Shown here: one piece after another, positions 1 through 8,714 of the stretch
Layout of the letters: each line of letters opens with the position of its first letter
How positions within the stretch are numbered: position 1 is the stretch's first letter
Assembly (NCBI RefSeq): GCF_004833285.1
Contig: NZ_STFG01000025.1
Location: 1-44,563 of the forward strand
Direction: 5' to 3'
DNA length: 44,563 nucleotides
Origin: Lampropedia puyangensis
GTDB lineage: Bacteria > Pseudomonadota > Gammaproteobacteria > Burkholderiales > Burkholderiaceae_C
Translations under genes and position numbers: made by a program
Notes under the pieces: model-generated
Told to the model about the DNA's origin: nothing
The model's database searches: none
What the model saw: only the letters and a program-made list of their open reading frames with translations

Positions 1-77
1 CTGGCTTTCAATGAGGCGTTGTATTCTTTCCAGTTGGTGGTGCGGTAGGTTTTCTTGCCCCAAGTGGATTCAGTCAT
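1..77 (-). CDS. IS5-like transposase, N-terminal part (runs off the window)
   Basis: Reading the minus strand from an ATG at 77, the frame stays open to the window edge and gives about 25 residues beginning MTESTWGKKTYRTTNWKEYN. The pattern TYRTTNWKEYNASLKA is typical of the first residues of IS5-family DDE transposases (established family knowledge; no search run). The start codon overlaps the last codons of the SCO gene (stop at 70-72), so no room for a normal terminal inverted repeat is visible between the two genes. It could be a 5'-truncated element, or a real transposase whose upstream end lies inside the SCO 3' end. The catalytic DDE residues lie outside the window. Confidence 0.65.
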   Translation of the reverse strand, partial: MTESTWGKKTYRTTNWKEYNASLKA

Positions 78-681
78 TAAGCAACTGTTGCATATCTTGC
101 GTCAAATTTTGCACTGCCATTCCATAGGGTGCATACAAGCGCAAGGTGCCATTTCGATCGAAAATATAGCCACCAGCAGAGTGGTCCATGGTGTACAGCC
201 CATCATCCCCCACTGGGACCTTTTGATAAAACACTTTGAACTCACGCGCCATCGTTGCCAGCTCTTGTGGTGAACCCACCAAGCCAATGGCATGGGTATC
301 AAAACTATCGAGATACGCCCGCATGATCTCTGGGGTATCGCGCTCTGGATCTACCGTGACAAAGATCACTTGCAAGTCTTGGCCTTGTTCGCCCAGTGCA
401 GCTTTGACTTGGGCTAGCTCCAGCATGGTGGTTGGGCATACATCTGGGCACTGCGCAAAGCCAAAAAAAATGTAGCTGAGTTTGCCTTGCAGAATGCTTT
501 GATCGACCCATGCGCCACTCGTATCCGGCATGCGCCAATTGCCACCATAGGCAGCACCAGTAATGTCATGGGAATGAAATGCGGTGCGCGAAGATCTTGC
601 TGCCTCATCACTGCACGCCTGCAATAGCAACGACATACCAATTAAAAAAAAGATTAAAGAAGAACGCGCAGTTGCCGCCAT
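70..681 (-). CDS. SCO1/SenC/PrrC family copper-thioredoxin protein
   Basis: This 203-residue protein belongs to the SCO family, periplasmic copper chaperones/thiol reductases for oxidase maturation. It starts at an ATG at 681; a longer upstream extension would run through cyoE. Residues about 8-23 form a hydrophobic signal ending LLLQAC, which looks like a lipoprotein signal with an unusual Gln at -2. The SCO metal-binding set is present: CPDVC (Cys78, Cys82) and a downstream His (about 167, in MDHSAGG). It is the last gene of the cyo operon, 17 bp after cyoE. A bo3 oxidase has no CuA centre, so a SCO partner here may serve CuB insertion or redox sensing (inference). Its 3' end overlaps a transposase start. 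Confidence 0.9.
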   Translation of the reverse strand: MAATARSSLIFFLIGMSLLLQACSDEAARSSRTAFHSHDITGAAYGGNWRMPDTSGAWVDQSILQGKLSYIFFGFAQCPDVCPTTMLELAQVKAALGEQGQDLQVIFVTVDPERDTPEIMRAYLDSFDTHAIGLVGSPQELATMAREFKVFYQKVPVGDDGLYTMDHSAGGYIFDRNGTLRLYAPYGMAVQNLTQDMQQLLND

Positions 682-698
682 GTAATGTCCTCTTAAGC

Positions 699-1688
699 TC
701 AAAACCAATAGTGGTCCAACATCAGCGCGGCAAATAAAGTACTGAGATGCCAGAGCGACCACCGAAATGTGCGTTTGGCCAAAGCATCGCTGTAATGCCT
801 GTGCAGATTCCATGCATGCACACAAAAAACCCAGCCGCAAATAAGTGCCACCGCGCCATACAACAATCCACTCATGCCCAGCAATACAGGTAAAAGGCTG
901 ATACCCCACAATGCCAAGGTATAGAGAAAAATATGGCGTGTTGTATAAGCTTGGCCATGCGTCACAGGAAGCATAGGCAGGCCTGATCGACGGTAATCAT
1001 CCACCCGATACAAGGCAAGAGCCCAGAAATGCGGTGGCGTCCAGATGAAGATGATCAAAAACATCAGCAGGGCTTCTGGCGAAACTGTGCCTTGAATGGC
1101 AACCCAACCTAGCAGCGGAGGCATAGCACCAGAAGCACCACCAATCACGATGTTTTGCGGCGTAGCACGTTTGAGCCAAACGGTGTAGACCACCGAGTAG
1201 CCCAGCAACGTTGCGAATGTCAATCCAGCAGCAAGGGGATTGGAAGCTCTCCACAACACAGTGGTCCCCGCAGTGCATAACACCAAGCCGAAGACCACCA
1301 CCAAAGAAGTAGCAACCGTACCTTGCGCTGTAGGGCGCGCGGCTGTGCGCTGCATGCGAGCATCACTGCGCGCCTCAATCACGCAGTTAAACACGGCTGC
1401 CGCCGATGCCACCAGCCAAATGCCAAAAGCGGCGAAAGCAATACGCAGCCACTGCCGTGTATCAGGCCAGTTAGGCAAAGCCAACAACATGCCAATGACT
1501 GCACAGAAAACGATGAGTTGCACCACACGCGGTTTGGTCAACATCCACAACTGGCGGGGCATAGAGGTACGCGATACCAGTCCGCGTTGAGTCGGCAGCA
1601 AAACAGGCACTCCTGCCATTGATGGCGAAGGCTCTGCGGTGGTGGTGGCCTGACTACTCCATCTGGTGGAGGAGATGGGCTGATTCAT
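699..1688 (-). CDS. cyoE: Protoheme IX farnesyltransferase (heme O synthase)
   Basis: This membrane prenyltransferase converts heme B to heme O, the high-spin heme of the bo3 oxidase encoded upstream. It is a UbiA-superfamily protein of 329 residues with about eight or nine hydrophobic segments. The first aspartate-rich motif region reads [15 protein letters not shown], with Glu at the first acidic position and Asp at the second. The N-terminus carries about 40 polar residues before the conserved LTKPRVV, longer than most family members. The start at 1688 is chosen because a good ribosome site (AAGGAGAA) sits just before it; the frame is open further upstream but without a better site. It is the fifth gene of the operon, 77 bp after cyoD. 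Confidence 0.95.
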   Translation of the reverse strand: MNQPISSTRWSSQATTTAEPSPSMAGVPVLLPTQRGLVSRTSMPRQLWMLTKPRVVQLIVFCAVIGMLLALPNWPDTRQWLRIAFAAFGIWLVASAAAVFNCVIEARSDARMQRTAARPTAQGTVATSLVVVFGLVLCTAGTTVLWRASNPLAAGLTFATLLGYSVVYTVWLKRATPQNIVIGGASGAMPPLLGWVAIQGTVSPEALLMFLIIFIWTPPHFWALALYRVDDYRRSGLPMLPVTHGQAYTTRHIFLYTLALWGISLLPVLLGMSGLLYGAVALICGWVFCVHAWNLHRHYSDALAKRTFRWSLWHLSTLFAALMLDHYWF

Positions 1689-1765
1689 CGTGATTCTCCT
1701 TATGCGCCAGCACAGATTTATAGATCGCATGAACGAACACGCGACCTGCATCGAGCCTGTATGCC

Positions 1766-2107
1766 TCAGTTGCTCATCATGTGGAAATGCATGCTCCAGA
1801 TGATCCAAATCGAAAGCGCCACCACAATGAACAAAATAACCAAAGTAAAGACGAAGCTGGCTAGGTTCCAGCCCCCTTCTGAACTACGATTCATGTGCAG
1901 GAAGTACACCAGTTGCACCACAATTTGCACGACCGCGAAACCAACCAAGATCAGTAAAGTGGTTGGCCTTGGCAGCATCGGATTCATCACCAGCACAAAG
2001 GGAATGACCGTCAAAATGGCGCACAACACAAAGCCAATGAGGTAAGACTTGGAACTACCGTGACTCTGCCCTGCCCGGCTTGTATCAGAATGACTCAAAT
2101 TGGCCAT
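1766..2107 (-). CDS. cyoD: Cytochrome bo3 ubiquinol oxidase subunit IV
   Basis: This small membrane subunit of the bo3 quinol oxidase is 113 residues long with three predicted membrane helices (about 19-39, 48-70 and 82-104), the usual size and topology for CyoD. The conserved VQLVYFLHM segment between helices two and three is present. The start at 2107 follows a GGAG site and lies 2 bp after the stop of cyoC, so translation is probably coupled. Subunit IV has no redox centre and is thought to help assemble subunit I. Confidence 0.93.
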   Translation of the reverse strand: MANLSHSDTSRAGQSHGSSKSYLIGFVLCAILTVIPFVLVMNPMLPRPTTLLILVGFAVVQIVVQLVYFLHMNRSSEGGWNLASFVFTLVILFIVVALSIWIIWSMHFHMMSN

Positions 2108-2109
2108 GA

Positions 2110-2736
2110 TCAAAATGCTCCAAACAAATAAACAAAGGTGAAGACACAAATCCAGACCAGATCAAGAAAGTGCCAGAACAAGCTCAGGCAAGAAATACGT
2201 GTCACATTCACCGCCGTCAAACCTTTGCGACTGATTTGATGCATGACCACTGCCATCCACAACAATCCAAAGAAAACATGCAAACCATGCGTGCCGACTA
2301 AGGTAAAAAAGGCAGACAAATAGGCACCGCGTGTGGGGCCGGCGCCAACCGAAAGCAAGTGATGGAACTCATAAATCTCCATTCCGATAAAAGCCAGGCC
2401 AAACGCAAAGGTTGCGGCTAACCAGCGCAATACGCCAGCCTGATCCAGGCGGTGCATAGCTTGCATGGCAAAGCCATAGGTGATGCTGGAGAACAGCAAC
2501 ATGAACGTTGCCGCCAAAATCAGTGGAAGGTTGAACAATTCTTGCCCTGTCGGGCCGCCCGCATAAGCGTTGCTAAGCACAGCATAAGACGCGAACAATG
2601 TGCCAAACAGCACACAGTCGGACATCAGGTAAATCCACATACCAAGTACTTTCATGGAGCCTTGATCGTGGGCGTGGCTGTCATGCGCATCGGCATGTTC
2701 AGCAGAATGTTGCGCGTGGTGCGCCAATGTGGTCAT
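2110..2736 (-). CDS. cyoC: Cytochrome bo3 ubiquinol oxidase subunit III
   Basis: Subunit III of the heme-copper quinol oxidase, 208 residues with five membrane helices. It matches the CyoC pattern: a polar His-rich N-terminus (seven His in the first 23 residues), then [13 protein letters not shown], the conserved EIYEFHHL, and [13 protein letters not shown]. The start at 2736 is preceded by AGGAG. The His-rich leader is also seen in well-known CyoC proteins, so it is not special to this one. It lies 70 bp after cyoB and 2 bp before cyoD in the same operon. Confidence 0.95.
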   Translation of the reverse strand: MTTLAHHAQHSAEHADAHDSHAHDQGSMKVLGMWIYLMSDCVLFGTLFASYAVLSNAYAGGPTGQELFNLPLILAATFMLLFSSITYGFAMQAMHRLDQAGVLRWLAATFAFGLAFIGMEIYEFHHLLSVGAGPTRGAYLSAFFTLVGTHGLHVFFGLLWMAVVMHQISRKGLTAVNVTRISCLSLFWHFLDLVWICVFTFVYLFGAF

Positions 2737-2806
2737 GGTGTTACTCCTGATGCATACGGAATGTGCCGCGCTGCGGGCATACCGTATGCGTTCACGTTCA
2801 TGGGCA

Positions 2807-4819
2807 TCAACGGCTGCTGGCCATTGCTGCTGTGGTCTTTTTGCCCGCAAGGTCTTTGCGTCGAGCACTTTCGTTTTCTATGCGGGCCACTTCTTCTGCT
2901 GGAACGTAGTAGTCAACGTTGTCGTCGTAAGAACGCACAATCAAAGTCACCACTACTGCCACCAAGCTTGCAGCAGCTAGCCACCAGATGTGCCAGATCA
3001 AGGCAAAGCACAAGGCCAAAATCCAGATATTCACGATCAGTGGCACACCGGTATTCGAGGGCATGTGAATCGGCTGGTAGCGACTAGGCGCTGCAGGCAA
3101 TCCTCGTTTTTTTGCCTCATGGAATGCATCCAGAGTATCCACTTTAGGCACCACAGCAAAGTTATAGAACGGCGGAGGTGATGCGGTCGCCCACTCCAAA
3201 GTACGTGCATCCCAAGGGTCGCCCGTCAAGTCTTGGTTTTCTAATTTTTTACGGTTGAGAATGCTCACTGCGATCTGCACCAGCATGAAAATAATGCCAG
3301 CAAAGACGAACAAAGCTCCTACAAAAGCGACATTCAAGTAAGGCTCCCACGCAGGATTGTCATGTTGGTTCAAACGGCGTGTCATTCCCATGAAGCCCAG
3401 CATGTACAACGGCATGAAGGCCAGATAGAACCCAATTACCCAGCACCAGAAGGAGTACTTACCCCAGCGCTCGCTGAGTTTGAAACCAAACACCTTGGGG
3501 AACCAGTACACCATGCCAGCAATGTAGCCAAACAAAGCGCCGCCAATGATCGTATTGTGGAAGTGCGCCACCAAGAACAAGCTGTTGTGCAACAAGAAGT
3601 CTGCGCCCGGAATAGCCAACAACACGCCAGTCATACCGCCAATGGTAAAAGTCACCAAGAAGGCAATCGTCCACAACATAGGTACGCTGAACTCCACACG
3701 GCCGCCGTACATGGTGAATAGCCATGTGAATATTTTCACCCCTGTAGGGATGGCGATGATCATGGTCATGATGCCGAAGAACGCATTGACGCTGGCGCCT
3801 GACCCCATCGTGAAGAAATGGTGCAACCAAACGACGAACGACAAGATACCGATAGCCAATGTTGCGCCCACCATCGAGGTGTACCCAAACAGTTTTTTGC
3901 GCGAAAATGTCGCCGTCACTTCAGAGAAAATCCCAAATGCGGGCAGCACCAAAATATAGACCTCTGGGTGCCCCCAAGCCCACACCAAGTTGACATACAT
4001 CATGGGGTTGCCGCCCAAGGTGTTGGTGTAGAAGTTGAAGTCCAGGTAGCGGTCTAAAGTCAGAGCCCCCAAGGCGACCGTCAAGATGGGGAAGGCTGCA
4101 ATAATGATGATGCTGGTAACAAACACTGTCCAGGTGAACACGGGCATCTTCATCAAACCCATGCCAGGCGCTCGCATACGCAAAATGGTCACAAACAAAT
4201 TCACACCAGTAAGCAAAGTTCCTACACCTGAGGCCTGTAGAGCCCAAATGTAATAGTCCACCCCTACCCCTGGACTGAACTCAATACCCGACAGCGGCGG
4301 ATACGCCACCCAACCGGTCATTGCAAACTCGCCCACTGCCAATGACAGCATCATCAAAACGGCGCCCACCACGAAAATCCAAAAACTGAACGCGTTCAGG
4401 AAAGGGTATGCCATGTCGCGTGCACCAATTTGTAGTGGAATGACAATATTCATCAGCCCCACCACAAAAGGGGTTGCAACGAAAAAAATCATGATCACGC
4501 CGTGGGCAGTGAAAATCTGGTCGTAATGCTCTGGTGGCAAAAAACCGTCACTGCCAGGTCCTGCCATCGCCAATTGGGCACGCATCATCAAGGCATCTGC
4601 GAAGCCACGCACCAGCATAACCAGCGCCACGACGATATACATGATGCCGATCTTCTTGTGATCCACCGTGGTGAACCAGTCGCGCCATAAAGGCCGCCAC
4701 CATTTCATGTAGGTAACCAAGCCTAACAGGCCAACTCCCCCCAGCACCATAGCAATCAGCGTTACCACGATGATGGGATCGTGCGTTGGGATGGCATCCC
4801 ACGTCAACTTTCCAAACAT
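2807..4819 (-). CDS. cyoB: Cytochrome bo3 ubiquinol oxidase subunit I
   Basis: The catalytic subunit reduces O2 to water at a heme O3/CuB site using electrons from ubiquinol and pumps protons. The protein is 670 residues, normal for CyoB, with about 15 hydrophobic segments. Heme-copper oxidase signatures are visible: [15 protein letters not shown] with the CuB His and cross-linked Tyr, the paired His in VWLHHFF, and HFHNTIIGG with the heme ligands. The start at 4819 follows AAGGAGTAAAC and is 2 bp from the cyoA stop. A short soluble, Lys/Arg-rich C-terminus ends the protein. Confidence 0.98.
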   Translation of the reverse strand: MFGKLTWDAIPTHDPIIVVTLIAMVLGGVGLLGLVTYMKWWRPLWRDWFTTVDHKKIGIMYIVVALVMLVRGFADALMMRAQLAMAGPGSDGFLPPEHYDQIFTAHGVIMIFFVATPFVVGLMNIVIPLQIGARDMAYPFLNAFSFWIFVVGAVLMMLSLAVGEFAMTGWVAYPPLSGIEFSPGVGVDYYIWALQASGVGTLLTGVNLFVTILRMRAPGMGLMKMPVFTWTVFVTSIIIIAAFPILTVALGALTLDRYLDFNFYTNTLGGNPMMYVNLVWAWGHPEVYILVLPAFGIFSEVTATFSRKKLFGYTSMVGATLAIGILSFVVWLHHFFTMGSGASVNAFFGIMTMIIAIPTGVKIFTWLFTMYGGRVEFSVPMLWTIAFLVTFTIGGMTGVLLAIPGADFLLHNSLFLVAHFHNTIIGGALFGYIAGMVYWFPKVFGFKLSERWGKYSFWCWVIGFYLAFMPLYMLGFMGMTRRLNQHDNPAWEPYLNVAFVGALFVFAGIIFMLVQIAVSILNRKKLENQDLTGDPWDARTLEWATASPPPFYNFAVVPKVDTLDAFHEAKKRGLPAAPSRYQPIHMPSNTGVPLIVNIWILALCFALIWHIWWLAAASLVAVVVTLIVRSYDDNVDYYVPAEEVARIENESARRKDLAGKKTTAAMASSR

Positions 4820-4821
4820 GT

Positions 4822-5745
4822 TTACTCCTTGTGTGCTGTGGTGACTGCGTCTAAGTGCAAGACGTGCGAGTCCCTAGCAGCCTCGGCGGAGCGGGTGTTC
4901 TCACCTACCCCAATAAATTGATCGATCACACTTTTAAATAAATTCGGTTGCACGCCACCGAAATGCACCACCGCATGGCCTTGCGAAGGCTTGGCCACTT
5001 TTTGGAAAGTTGCCATGTCCAGCGTGATCGGTGCTGTGCGTACCTGTGTTACCCAGCGGTCAAAGGCCTGCTGACTAGTGGCCTTAGCCACAAAATTCAT
5101 TTTTGAAAAACCGTGCCCGCTGTAGTTACCGGACATGCCGCGAAACTCCCCTTCTTCGTTGGCAATCAGGTGCAGCTTAGTTCGCATACCAGCCATCGCA
5201 TAGATTTGCCCACCCAACTGCGGAATGAAAAAAGTGTTCATGGTGGAGTTGGAGGTGATGTCAAACTCCAACTGCCGTCCCGCAGGAAATGTGAGCTGAT
5301 TGATCGTGGCAATCCCATAGTCTGGGTAGACAAACACCCATTTCCAGTCTGTGGCAATCACCTGCACATGCAAAGGCTCGCCTTTCACATCCAACGGACG
5401 ATAGGGATCAAGCGCATGGGTTGACTTCCATACAATGGTTGCCAGCGCAATGATGATCAGCAAGGGTACGCCCCACACCACCACCTCCACCTTGTTGGAG
5501 TGCGCCCAGTCCGGGGTGTACTCTTCTTTGGTATTGGTTGAGCGAAAACGCCAAGGGAACCACAGCGCCATCACAATGGCAGGCACTACCACAATAAGCA
5601 TGAGCCCAATGCAGATCAAAATCAGATCACGCTGGGCAATACCCACCGCACCTTTGGAGTTAAACAACACCCAGTCGCACCCGGCTAATGTGGCTGCCAG
5701 TACAGCAAGCCCCACCAGACGCAGGCAATTCCAGATTGATTTCAT
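4822..5745 (-). CDS. cyoA: Cytochrome bo3 ubiquinol oxidase subunit II
   Basis: Subunit II of the quinol oxidase, 307 residues. It begins with a lipoprotein signal ending LAATLAGC (Cys23), then two membrane helices (about 38-60 and 86-107) and a periplasmic cupredoxin domain. The CuA-binding Cys/His cluster of cytochrome c oxidases is missing; the region reads [14 protein letters not shown], as expected for a quinol oxidase. The ribosome site before 5745 is weak, but the signal peptide fixes the start within a few codons; the frame is open to 5847. It is the first gene of the cyo operon, so the promoter should lie in 5746-5878, where CATACAA repeats occur. Confidence 0.96.
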   Translation of the reverse strand: MKSIWNCLRLVGLAVLAATLAGCDWVLFNSKGAVGIAQRDLILICIGLMLIVVVPAIVMALWFPWRFRSTNTKEEYTPDWAHSNKVEVVVWGVPLLIIIALATIVWKSTHALDPYRPLDVKGEPLHVQVIATDWKWVFVYPDYGIATINQLTFPAGRQLEFDITSNSTMNTFFIPQLGGQIYAMAGMRTKLHLIANEEGEFRGMSGNYSGHGFSKMNFVAKATSQQAFDRWVTQVRTAPITLDMATFQKVAKPSQGHAVVHFGGVQPNLFKSVIDQFIGVGENTRSAEAARDSHVLHLDAVTTAHKE

Positions 5746-5802
5746 GGGGAAGCCCTGTCGAAAAAAAGATCGAAAAATAGGTAAGATGGAATACTGAAAA
5801 AA

Positions 5803-5874
5803 CATACAAGACAGCATAAATCCATACAAACTGTACCACAAATTCAATTTTGTACGTTATTACAGAACATACAA
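5803..5874. promoter_or_regulatory. CATACAA direct-repeat cluster between cyoA and the MocR gene
   Basis: Three exact copies of CATACAA, all in the same orientation, lie at 5803-5809, 5823-5829 and 5868-5874. The first two start 20 bp apart (about two helical turns). A one-mismatch inverted copy (TTTGTACG) is at 5849-5856. The third copy ends four bases before the MocR start codon, and the other two lie 58-84 bp upstream of cyoA. MocR-type regulators such as GabR and TauR are known to bind paired direct repeats. An operator serving both the regulator and the cyo operon is inferred. No core promoter could be placed with confidence. Confidence 0.6.
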
Positions 5875-5878
5875 AAAT

Positions 5879-7306
5879 ATGAAAACAACTCTATCAATGC
5901 CATCAGAACGTAAACTCAAGAAAGCAAACCACGCCTGGATGCGACCATTTGAAGCAAACGGCGGGGCAAGATACATACAAATATCCAAACAAATCATTGG
6001 TGCTGTTCATGATGGGGTTTTGTTGCCTGGCGACCGCTTGCCTCCCCAGCGCGACTTGGCACAAACCTTTGGGGTTGACCTAACAACCGTCACGCGAGCA
6101 CTGGCAGAGGTGCGAAATGCTGGCCTGCTTGATGCGCATGGTGCTGGAGGAACATTCATCGCAACGCACAACACCAAAGATGACCGCACCGTTGATCTGA
6201 GCATGAACATCCCGCCTTTGCTCCATACCAGCGGTTTTACACATGCGTTTGCACAAGGCATGCAAAGCATTCCAGCGCTTTTGGCCAGCAGCGATTTGAT
6301 GAGCTATCACGTTGGAGCAGGCAATAAGGCGGATCGGGAGGCTGCCGCGCTTTGGCTCAAGCCGATGCTGGGAACAATCGACAGTGACCGGATCGTGATT
6401 TGTCCCGGCACCCAATCTGCTCTTGCAGCATGGTTACTGGCCTACACAGAGCCAGAAGACACCATCGTGGTCGATGCCCTCACCTATCCTGGCATGCTTG
6501 CTGCAGCTCGCTTAATGCAGCGTAACATTCTGCCGGTTGAGGCCGACGAGCACGGTATGCACCCAGATGCCTTAGCGCAGGCCTGTAAAAACCATTCCCC
6601 GGCGATGATCTATCTGATCCCGACCATACATAACCCCACCACAATCACCCTATCGCAAGAACGACGCGAAGCTTTGCTTGCGGTAGCAAGTCAGCACCAC
6701 ATTCCGATTCTTGAAGATGACCCCTACTGGTTACTAGCAGGCGATGCCCCGCCGCCACTGGCAACCATGCAGAGTGCGCGTAGCGCACCCGTGTATTACG
6801 CATCAACACTGTCAAAATATTTAGCGCCGGGGCTGCGCACTTCTTACTTGGTGGTGCCACACTCGCACCCAATTGAACCGTTACTCGACGCCTTGCGCTC
6901 TATCACTCTGATGGCACCACAACCCTTGGTTGCCCTTGCCAGTCAGTGGATCAGAAGCGGTATAGCGCAAGATTTGTTTGAAAAAGCCAAAAATGAGCTC
7001 GCTAAGCGCCAAACCCTGGCCCGAAGCATTCTTCCAGAGCCACTATGGGCGCATCCATGTGGCCTTCACGCATGGCTGGCATTACCCAACAAGGTAGATT
7101 TGTATCGACTCATACAAACTGCACAAGAACAGGGCTTGGGGGTTGCCAATGCAGAGGCCTTCACACAGGTCAGTCCACCCCCCAACGGCATTCGCATCTC
7201 GTTGGGCGGAGCACCAGATATGCGACGCCTGCAAACAGCCCTAGAAAAATTGGCCGCAATTTTGCATGATCAGCAGGCCCCGCGCCCCTATCAAACCATT
7301 GTCTAA
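5879..7306 (+). CDS. MocR-family (GntR/aminotransferase fusion) transcriptional regulator
   Basis: A 475-residue protein with an N-terminal GntR-type winged helix (about 28-100, including LPPQRDLAQTFGVDLTTV) followed by a fold-type-I aminotransferase domain (about 110-460). The pyridoxal-phosphate lysine is likely Lys313 in STLSKYLAPGLR, and IPTIHNPTT and EDDPYW are also family-like. MocR regulators sense a small amine or PLP-linked ligand; the ligand here is unknown. The gene is divergent from cyoA. No clear ribosome site precedes 5879; the ATGs at 5897 and 5939 are alternatives. The flanking CATACAA repeats suggest self-regulation and possibly control of cyo and of the gene pair at 7685-8583. 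This is inference. Confidence 0.92.
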   Translation: MKTTLSMPSERKLKKANHAWMRPFEANGGARYIQISKQIIGAVHDGVLLPGDRLPPQRDLAQTFGVDLTTVTRALAEVRNAGLLDAHGAGGTFIATHNTKDDRTVDLSMNIPPLLHTSGFTHAFAQGMQSIPALLASSDLMSYHVGAGNKADREAAALWLKPMLGTIDSDRIVICPGTQSALAAWLLAYTEPEDTIVVDALTYPGMLAAARLMQRNILPVEADEHGMHPDALAQACKNHSPAMIYLIPTIHNPTTITLSQERREALLAVASQHHIPILEDDPYWLLAGDAPPPLATMQSARSAPVYYASTLSKYLAPGLRTSYLVVPHSHPIEPLLDALRSITLMAPQPLVALASQWIRSGIAQDLFEKAKNELAKRQTLARSILPEPLWAHPCGLHAWLALPNKVDLYRLIQTAQEQGLGVANAEAFTQVSPPPNGIRISLGGAPDMRRLQTALEKLAAILHDQQAPRPYQTIV

Positions 7307-7350
7307 GAATGTGTTCACGATCTAAAAACAGATGCCTGCCCCATTGTTGA

Positions 7351-7367
7351 GAGCAGCAAAGCTGCTC
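7351..7367. other. Small hairpin between convergent genes
   Basis: Perfect 7-bp arms GAGCAGC and GCTGCTC flank an AAA loop, between the MocR stop (7306) and the stop of the small minus-strand gene (7399). No run of T follows on either strand, so it is only a weak candidate for a bidirectional terminator. Confidence 0.35.
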
Positions 7368-7398
7368 AAAATGAGTTTGCGTTTTGGGCTGCCACGCT

Positions 7399-7539
7399 CT
7401 AGTCTTCTGCACATAGCTGTAATTGCTCTCCGGTCGCCAGCACCTCCAGCATTTGGCCTTTGCGGACCACATGCGAGTTGTCATAACGATAACGTAGCAC
7501 CTTCTCAACAGTCCCATCATCACGTTGAAGCCTCCACAT
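7399..7539 (-). CDS. Small uncharacterised protein (46 residues or part of a longer gene)
   Basis: A minus-strand frame of 46 codons starts at ATG 7539 and ends at TAG 7399-7401. The product is not recognised, but its composition looks like a genuine folded protein: MWRLQRDDGTVEKVLRYRYD, then NSHVVRKGQMLEVLATGE, alternating hydrophobic and charged residues that suggest beta strands. No good ribosome site precedes this ATG. An overlapping frame that starts at 7606 behind a good site ends at 7520, inside this gene. Either the two are translated together, or one base change has split a gene of about 73 residues. It is convergent with the MocR gene. Confidence 0.5.
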   Translation of the reverse strand: MWRLQRDDGTVEKVLRYRYDNSHVVRKGQMLEVLATGEQLQLCAED

Positions 7540-7606
7540 GCACGTTATGACCAGCCTGCGCACGGGCAACCACCCGCGTTGTTGTTAAATGCATATGCAG
7601 TGTCAT
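7520..7606 (-). other. Short reading frame overlapping the 46-residue gene
   Basis: From ATG 7606 a 28-residue frame (MTLHMHLTTTRVVARAQAGH and eight more) runs to a TGA at 7520-7522. GAGGA sits four bases before the ATG, a good ribosome site. The frame overlaps the downstream small gene by 20 bases and lies in the neighbouring frame, so a +1 shift around 7522-7530 would join them into one protein of about 73 residues. It could be a leader peptide, the true N-terminus of a frameshifted gene, or chance. Confidence 0.35.
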
Positions 7607-7632
7607 TGTGTCCTCGTGGTCTTAAGAAATAA

Positions 7633-7652
7633 CATACAAAACATATTGTATG
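7633..7652. promoter_or_regulatory. Perfect CATACAA/TTGTATG inverted repeat
   Basis: CATACAA (7633-7639) and TTGTATG (7646-7652) form perfect 7-bp arms around AACATA. The half-site is the same as the repeat found three times between cyoA and the MocR gene. The site lies between the minus-strand small gene (start 7606 or 7539) and the plus-strand pair beginning at 7685, a good place for an operator of a divergent promoter. MocR binding here is inferred from the shared motif only. Confidence 0.55.
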
Positions 7653-7684
7653 GATTTTATTTCACACGTATGCAAGAATGAGCC

Positions 7685-7972
7685 ATGCAAACAAGCAACA
7701 CATGCCATCCTCATCACCGTAAACGTTTTCATTTGATCATGCTGACCTGTTTGGCTTTCACCGCAGCCATGATTGGTGCGCTGATCTTTGTAGTCTCGCG
7801 TCCACAAACAGCACAAGTGCAGGCAGCAGAGCAACATGCCATCGCCAAGTGCAGACAACGTAGCGGAAATCCAGAACGTACAGCCATCTACCGCGCGACC
7901 CAAGTGCAGGCCTGCAATGAAATGGAAAAACAATATCGCATCAAATTCGGCAAAGGATCAGACCAGACTTAA
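7685..7972 (+). CDS. Small [10 protein letters not shown] membrane protein, function unknown
   Basis: A 95-residue protein with a basic, His-rich N-terminus, one strong membrane helix (about 16-39, LIMLTCLAFTAAMIGALIFV) and an external tail that contains two Cys (in AKCRQR and QACNEM). No family was recognised. It lies five bases upstream of a gene for a membrane-anchored thioredoxin-like protein, so the two are almost certainly one operon. An inverted CATACAA repeat lies about 35 bp upstream. The ribosome site is weak (AAGAATGAG). With two tail cysteines, it could be a partner or substrate of the downstream thiol protein (inference). Confidence 0.7.
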   Translation: MQTSNTCHPHHRKRFHLIMLTCLAFTAAMIGALIFVVSRPQTAQVQAAEQHAIAKCRQRSGNPERTAIYRATQVQACNEMEKQYRIKFGKGSDQT

Positions 7973-7977
7973 CGCAC

Positions 7978-8583
7978 ATGGCAAATCCTGCCCCAATATC
8001 AAAAAAACACGTTTTGAATGGCAAAAAACGCTTTTTTCTAGGTGCGTGTGCGCTCATCATGCTGGCTATAGGCATAGCGCTTTGGCAATATTTTGGCTTT
8101 AGTAATCAAAGCAGTTGGACCGAGCAAGCCATTGTTTTTGAAGATACTTCCCTGCAGCTGCCCCCTGAGATAGCAGGAGCCACTGGGCGGATTCGCCTCG
8201 TTCACTTTTGGGACCCGGCCTGCTCAGGTTGTAACCGCGAAACTGGGGCGCACTTGAGCTACCTGATCAGCATGTATCGCCGAGAAAAAATTGATTTTTT
8301 CAGCGTACAAAAACCCCATACCCAAGGCGATCTCCCTCTGTTTTTACGTGAAAAACTCGTACCTCTGGAAAAGCTCGATGGAATGGAAAACATCCCGGCT
8401 AGCCCATTTGTGGCGATCTGGGATCGCAATGGGAAACTCGCTTACGCAGGCCCTTACAGCCTTGGAATGGTTTGCACTTCTGCCAATAGCTTTGTTGAAC
8501 CACTTCTAGACAAACTGCTTCGCGGGGAAGAAGTCGAACCTTCAGGTATTTTGGCTGTCGGCTGTTATTGCTCGTGGCAATGA
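7978..8583 (+). CDS. Membrane-anchored thioredoxin-fold protein (DUF6436-like)
   Basis: A 201-residue protein with one N-terminal membrane helix (about 20-41) and a thioredoxin-like domain placed outside the membrane. The active-site region reads HFWDPACSGCNRET, with a CSGC redox pair where thioredoxins have WCxxC. Further on, IPASPFVAIWDRNGKLAYAG resembles the cis-Pro region and following strands of the fold, and the C-terminus ends with another Cys pair (CYC). The resemblance to DUF6436 proteins is from memory and unverified. Gene order (small membrane protein, thiol protein, next to a regulator and a quinol oxidase operon with SCO) suggests a role in periplasmic thiol or metal handling for respiration; this is inference. 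Confidence 0.75.
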   Translation: MANPAPISKKHVLNGKKRFFLGACALIMLAIGIALWQYFGFSNQSSWTEQAIVFEDTSLQLPPEIAGATGRIRLVHFWDPACSGCNRETGAHLSYLISMYRREKIDFFSVQKPHTQGDLPLFLREKLVPLEKLDGMENIPASPFVAIWDRNGKLAYAGPYSLGMVCTSANSFVEPLLDKLLRGEEVEPSGILAVGCYCSWQ

Positions 8584-8714
8584 AATGGTATTGCGAAGAT
8601 AGGTGGTGTTATTCAAACGCAAAAAATGCAACACAGACTTGTCAAGTGAAGTCATAAAAGTGACGTCAAAGAACCGTCTGAGTCAGCGATACGAGACCGC
8701 CCCTATATTTTTGC

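Noticed and set aside
2660-2736. His-rich N-terminus of CyoC as a novel metal-binding tail
   Set aside because: A similar His-rich start is present in the well-studied E. coli CyoC, so it is ordinary for the family.
2110-2868. Longer start for cyoC inside the end of cyoB
   Set aside because: ATG 2736 has a strong AGGAG site and gives the normal CyoC N-terminus; the extension would overlap cyoB coding sequence.
7307-7350. GTGTTCACGATCT stretch as an IS end
   Set aside because: It recalls sequences near some IS5-type elements, but no inverted partner, target duplication or transposase was found nearby.
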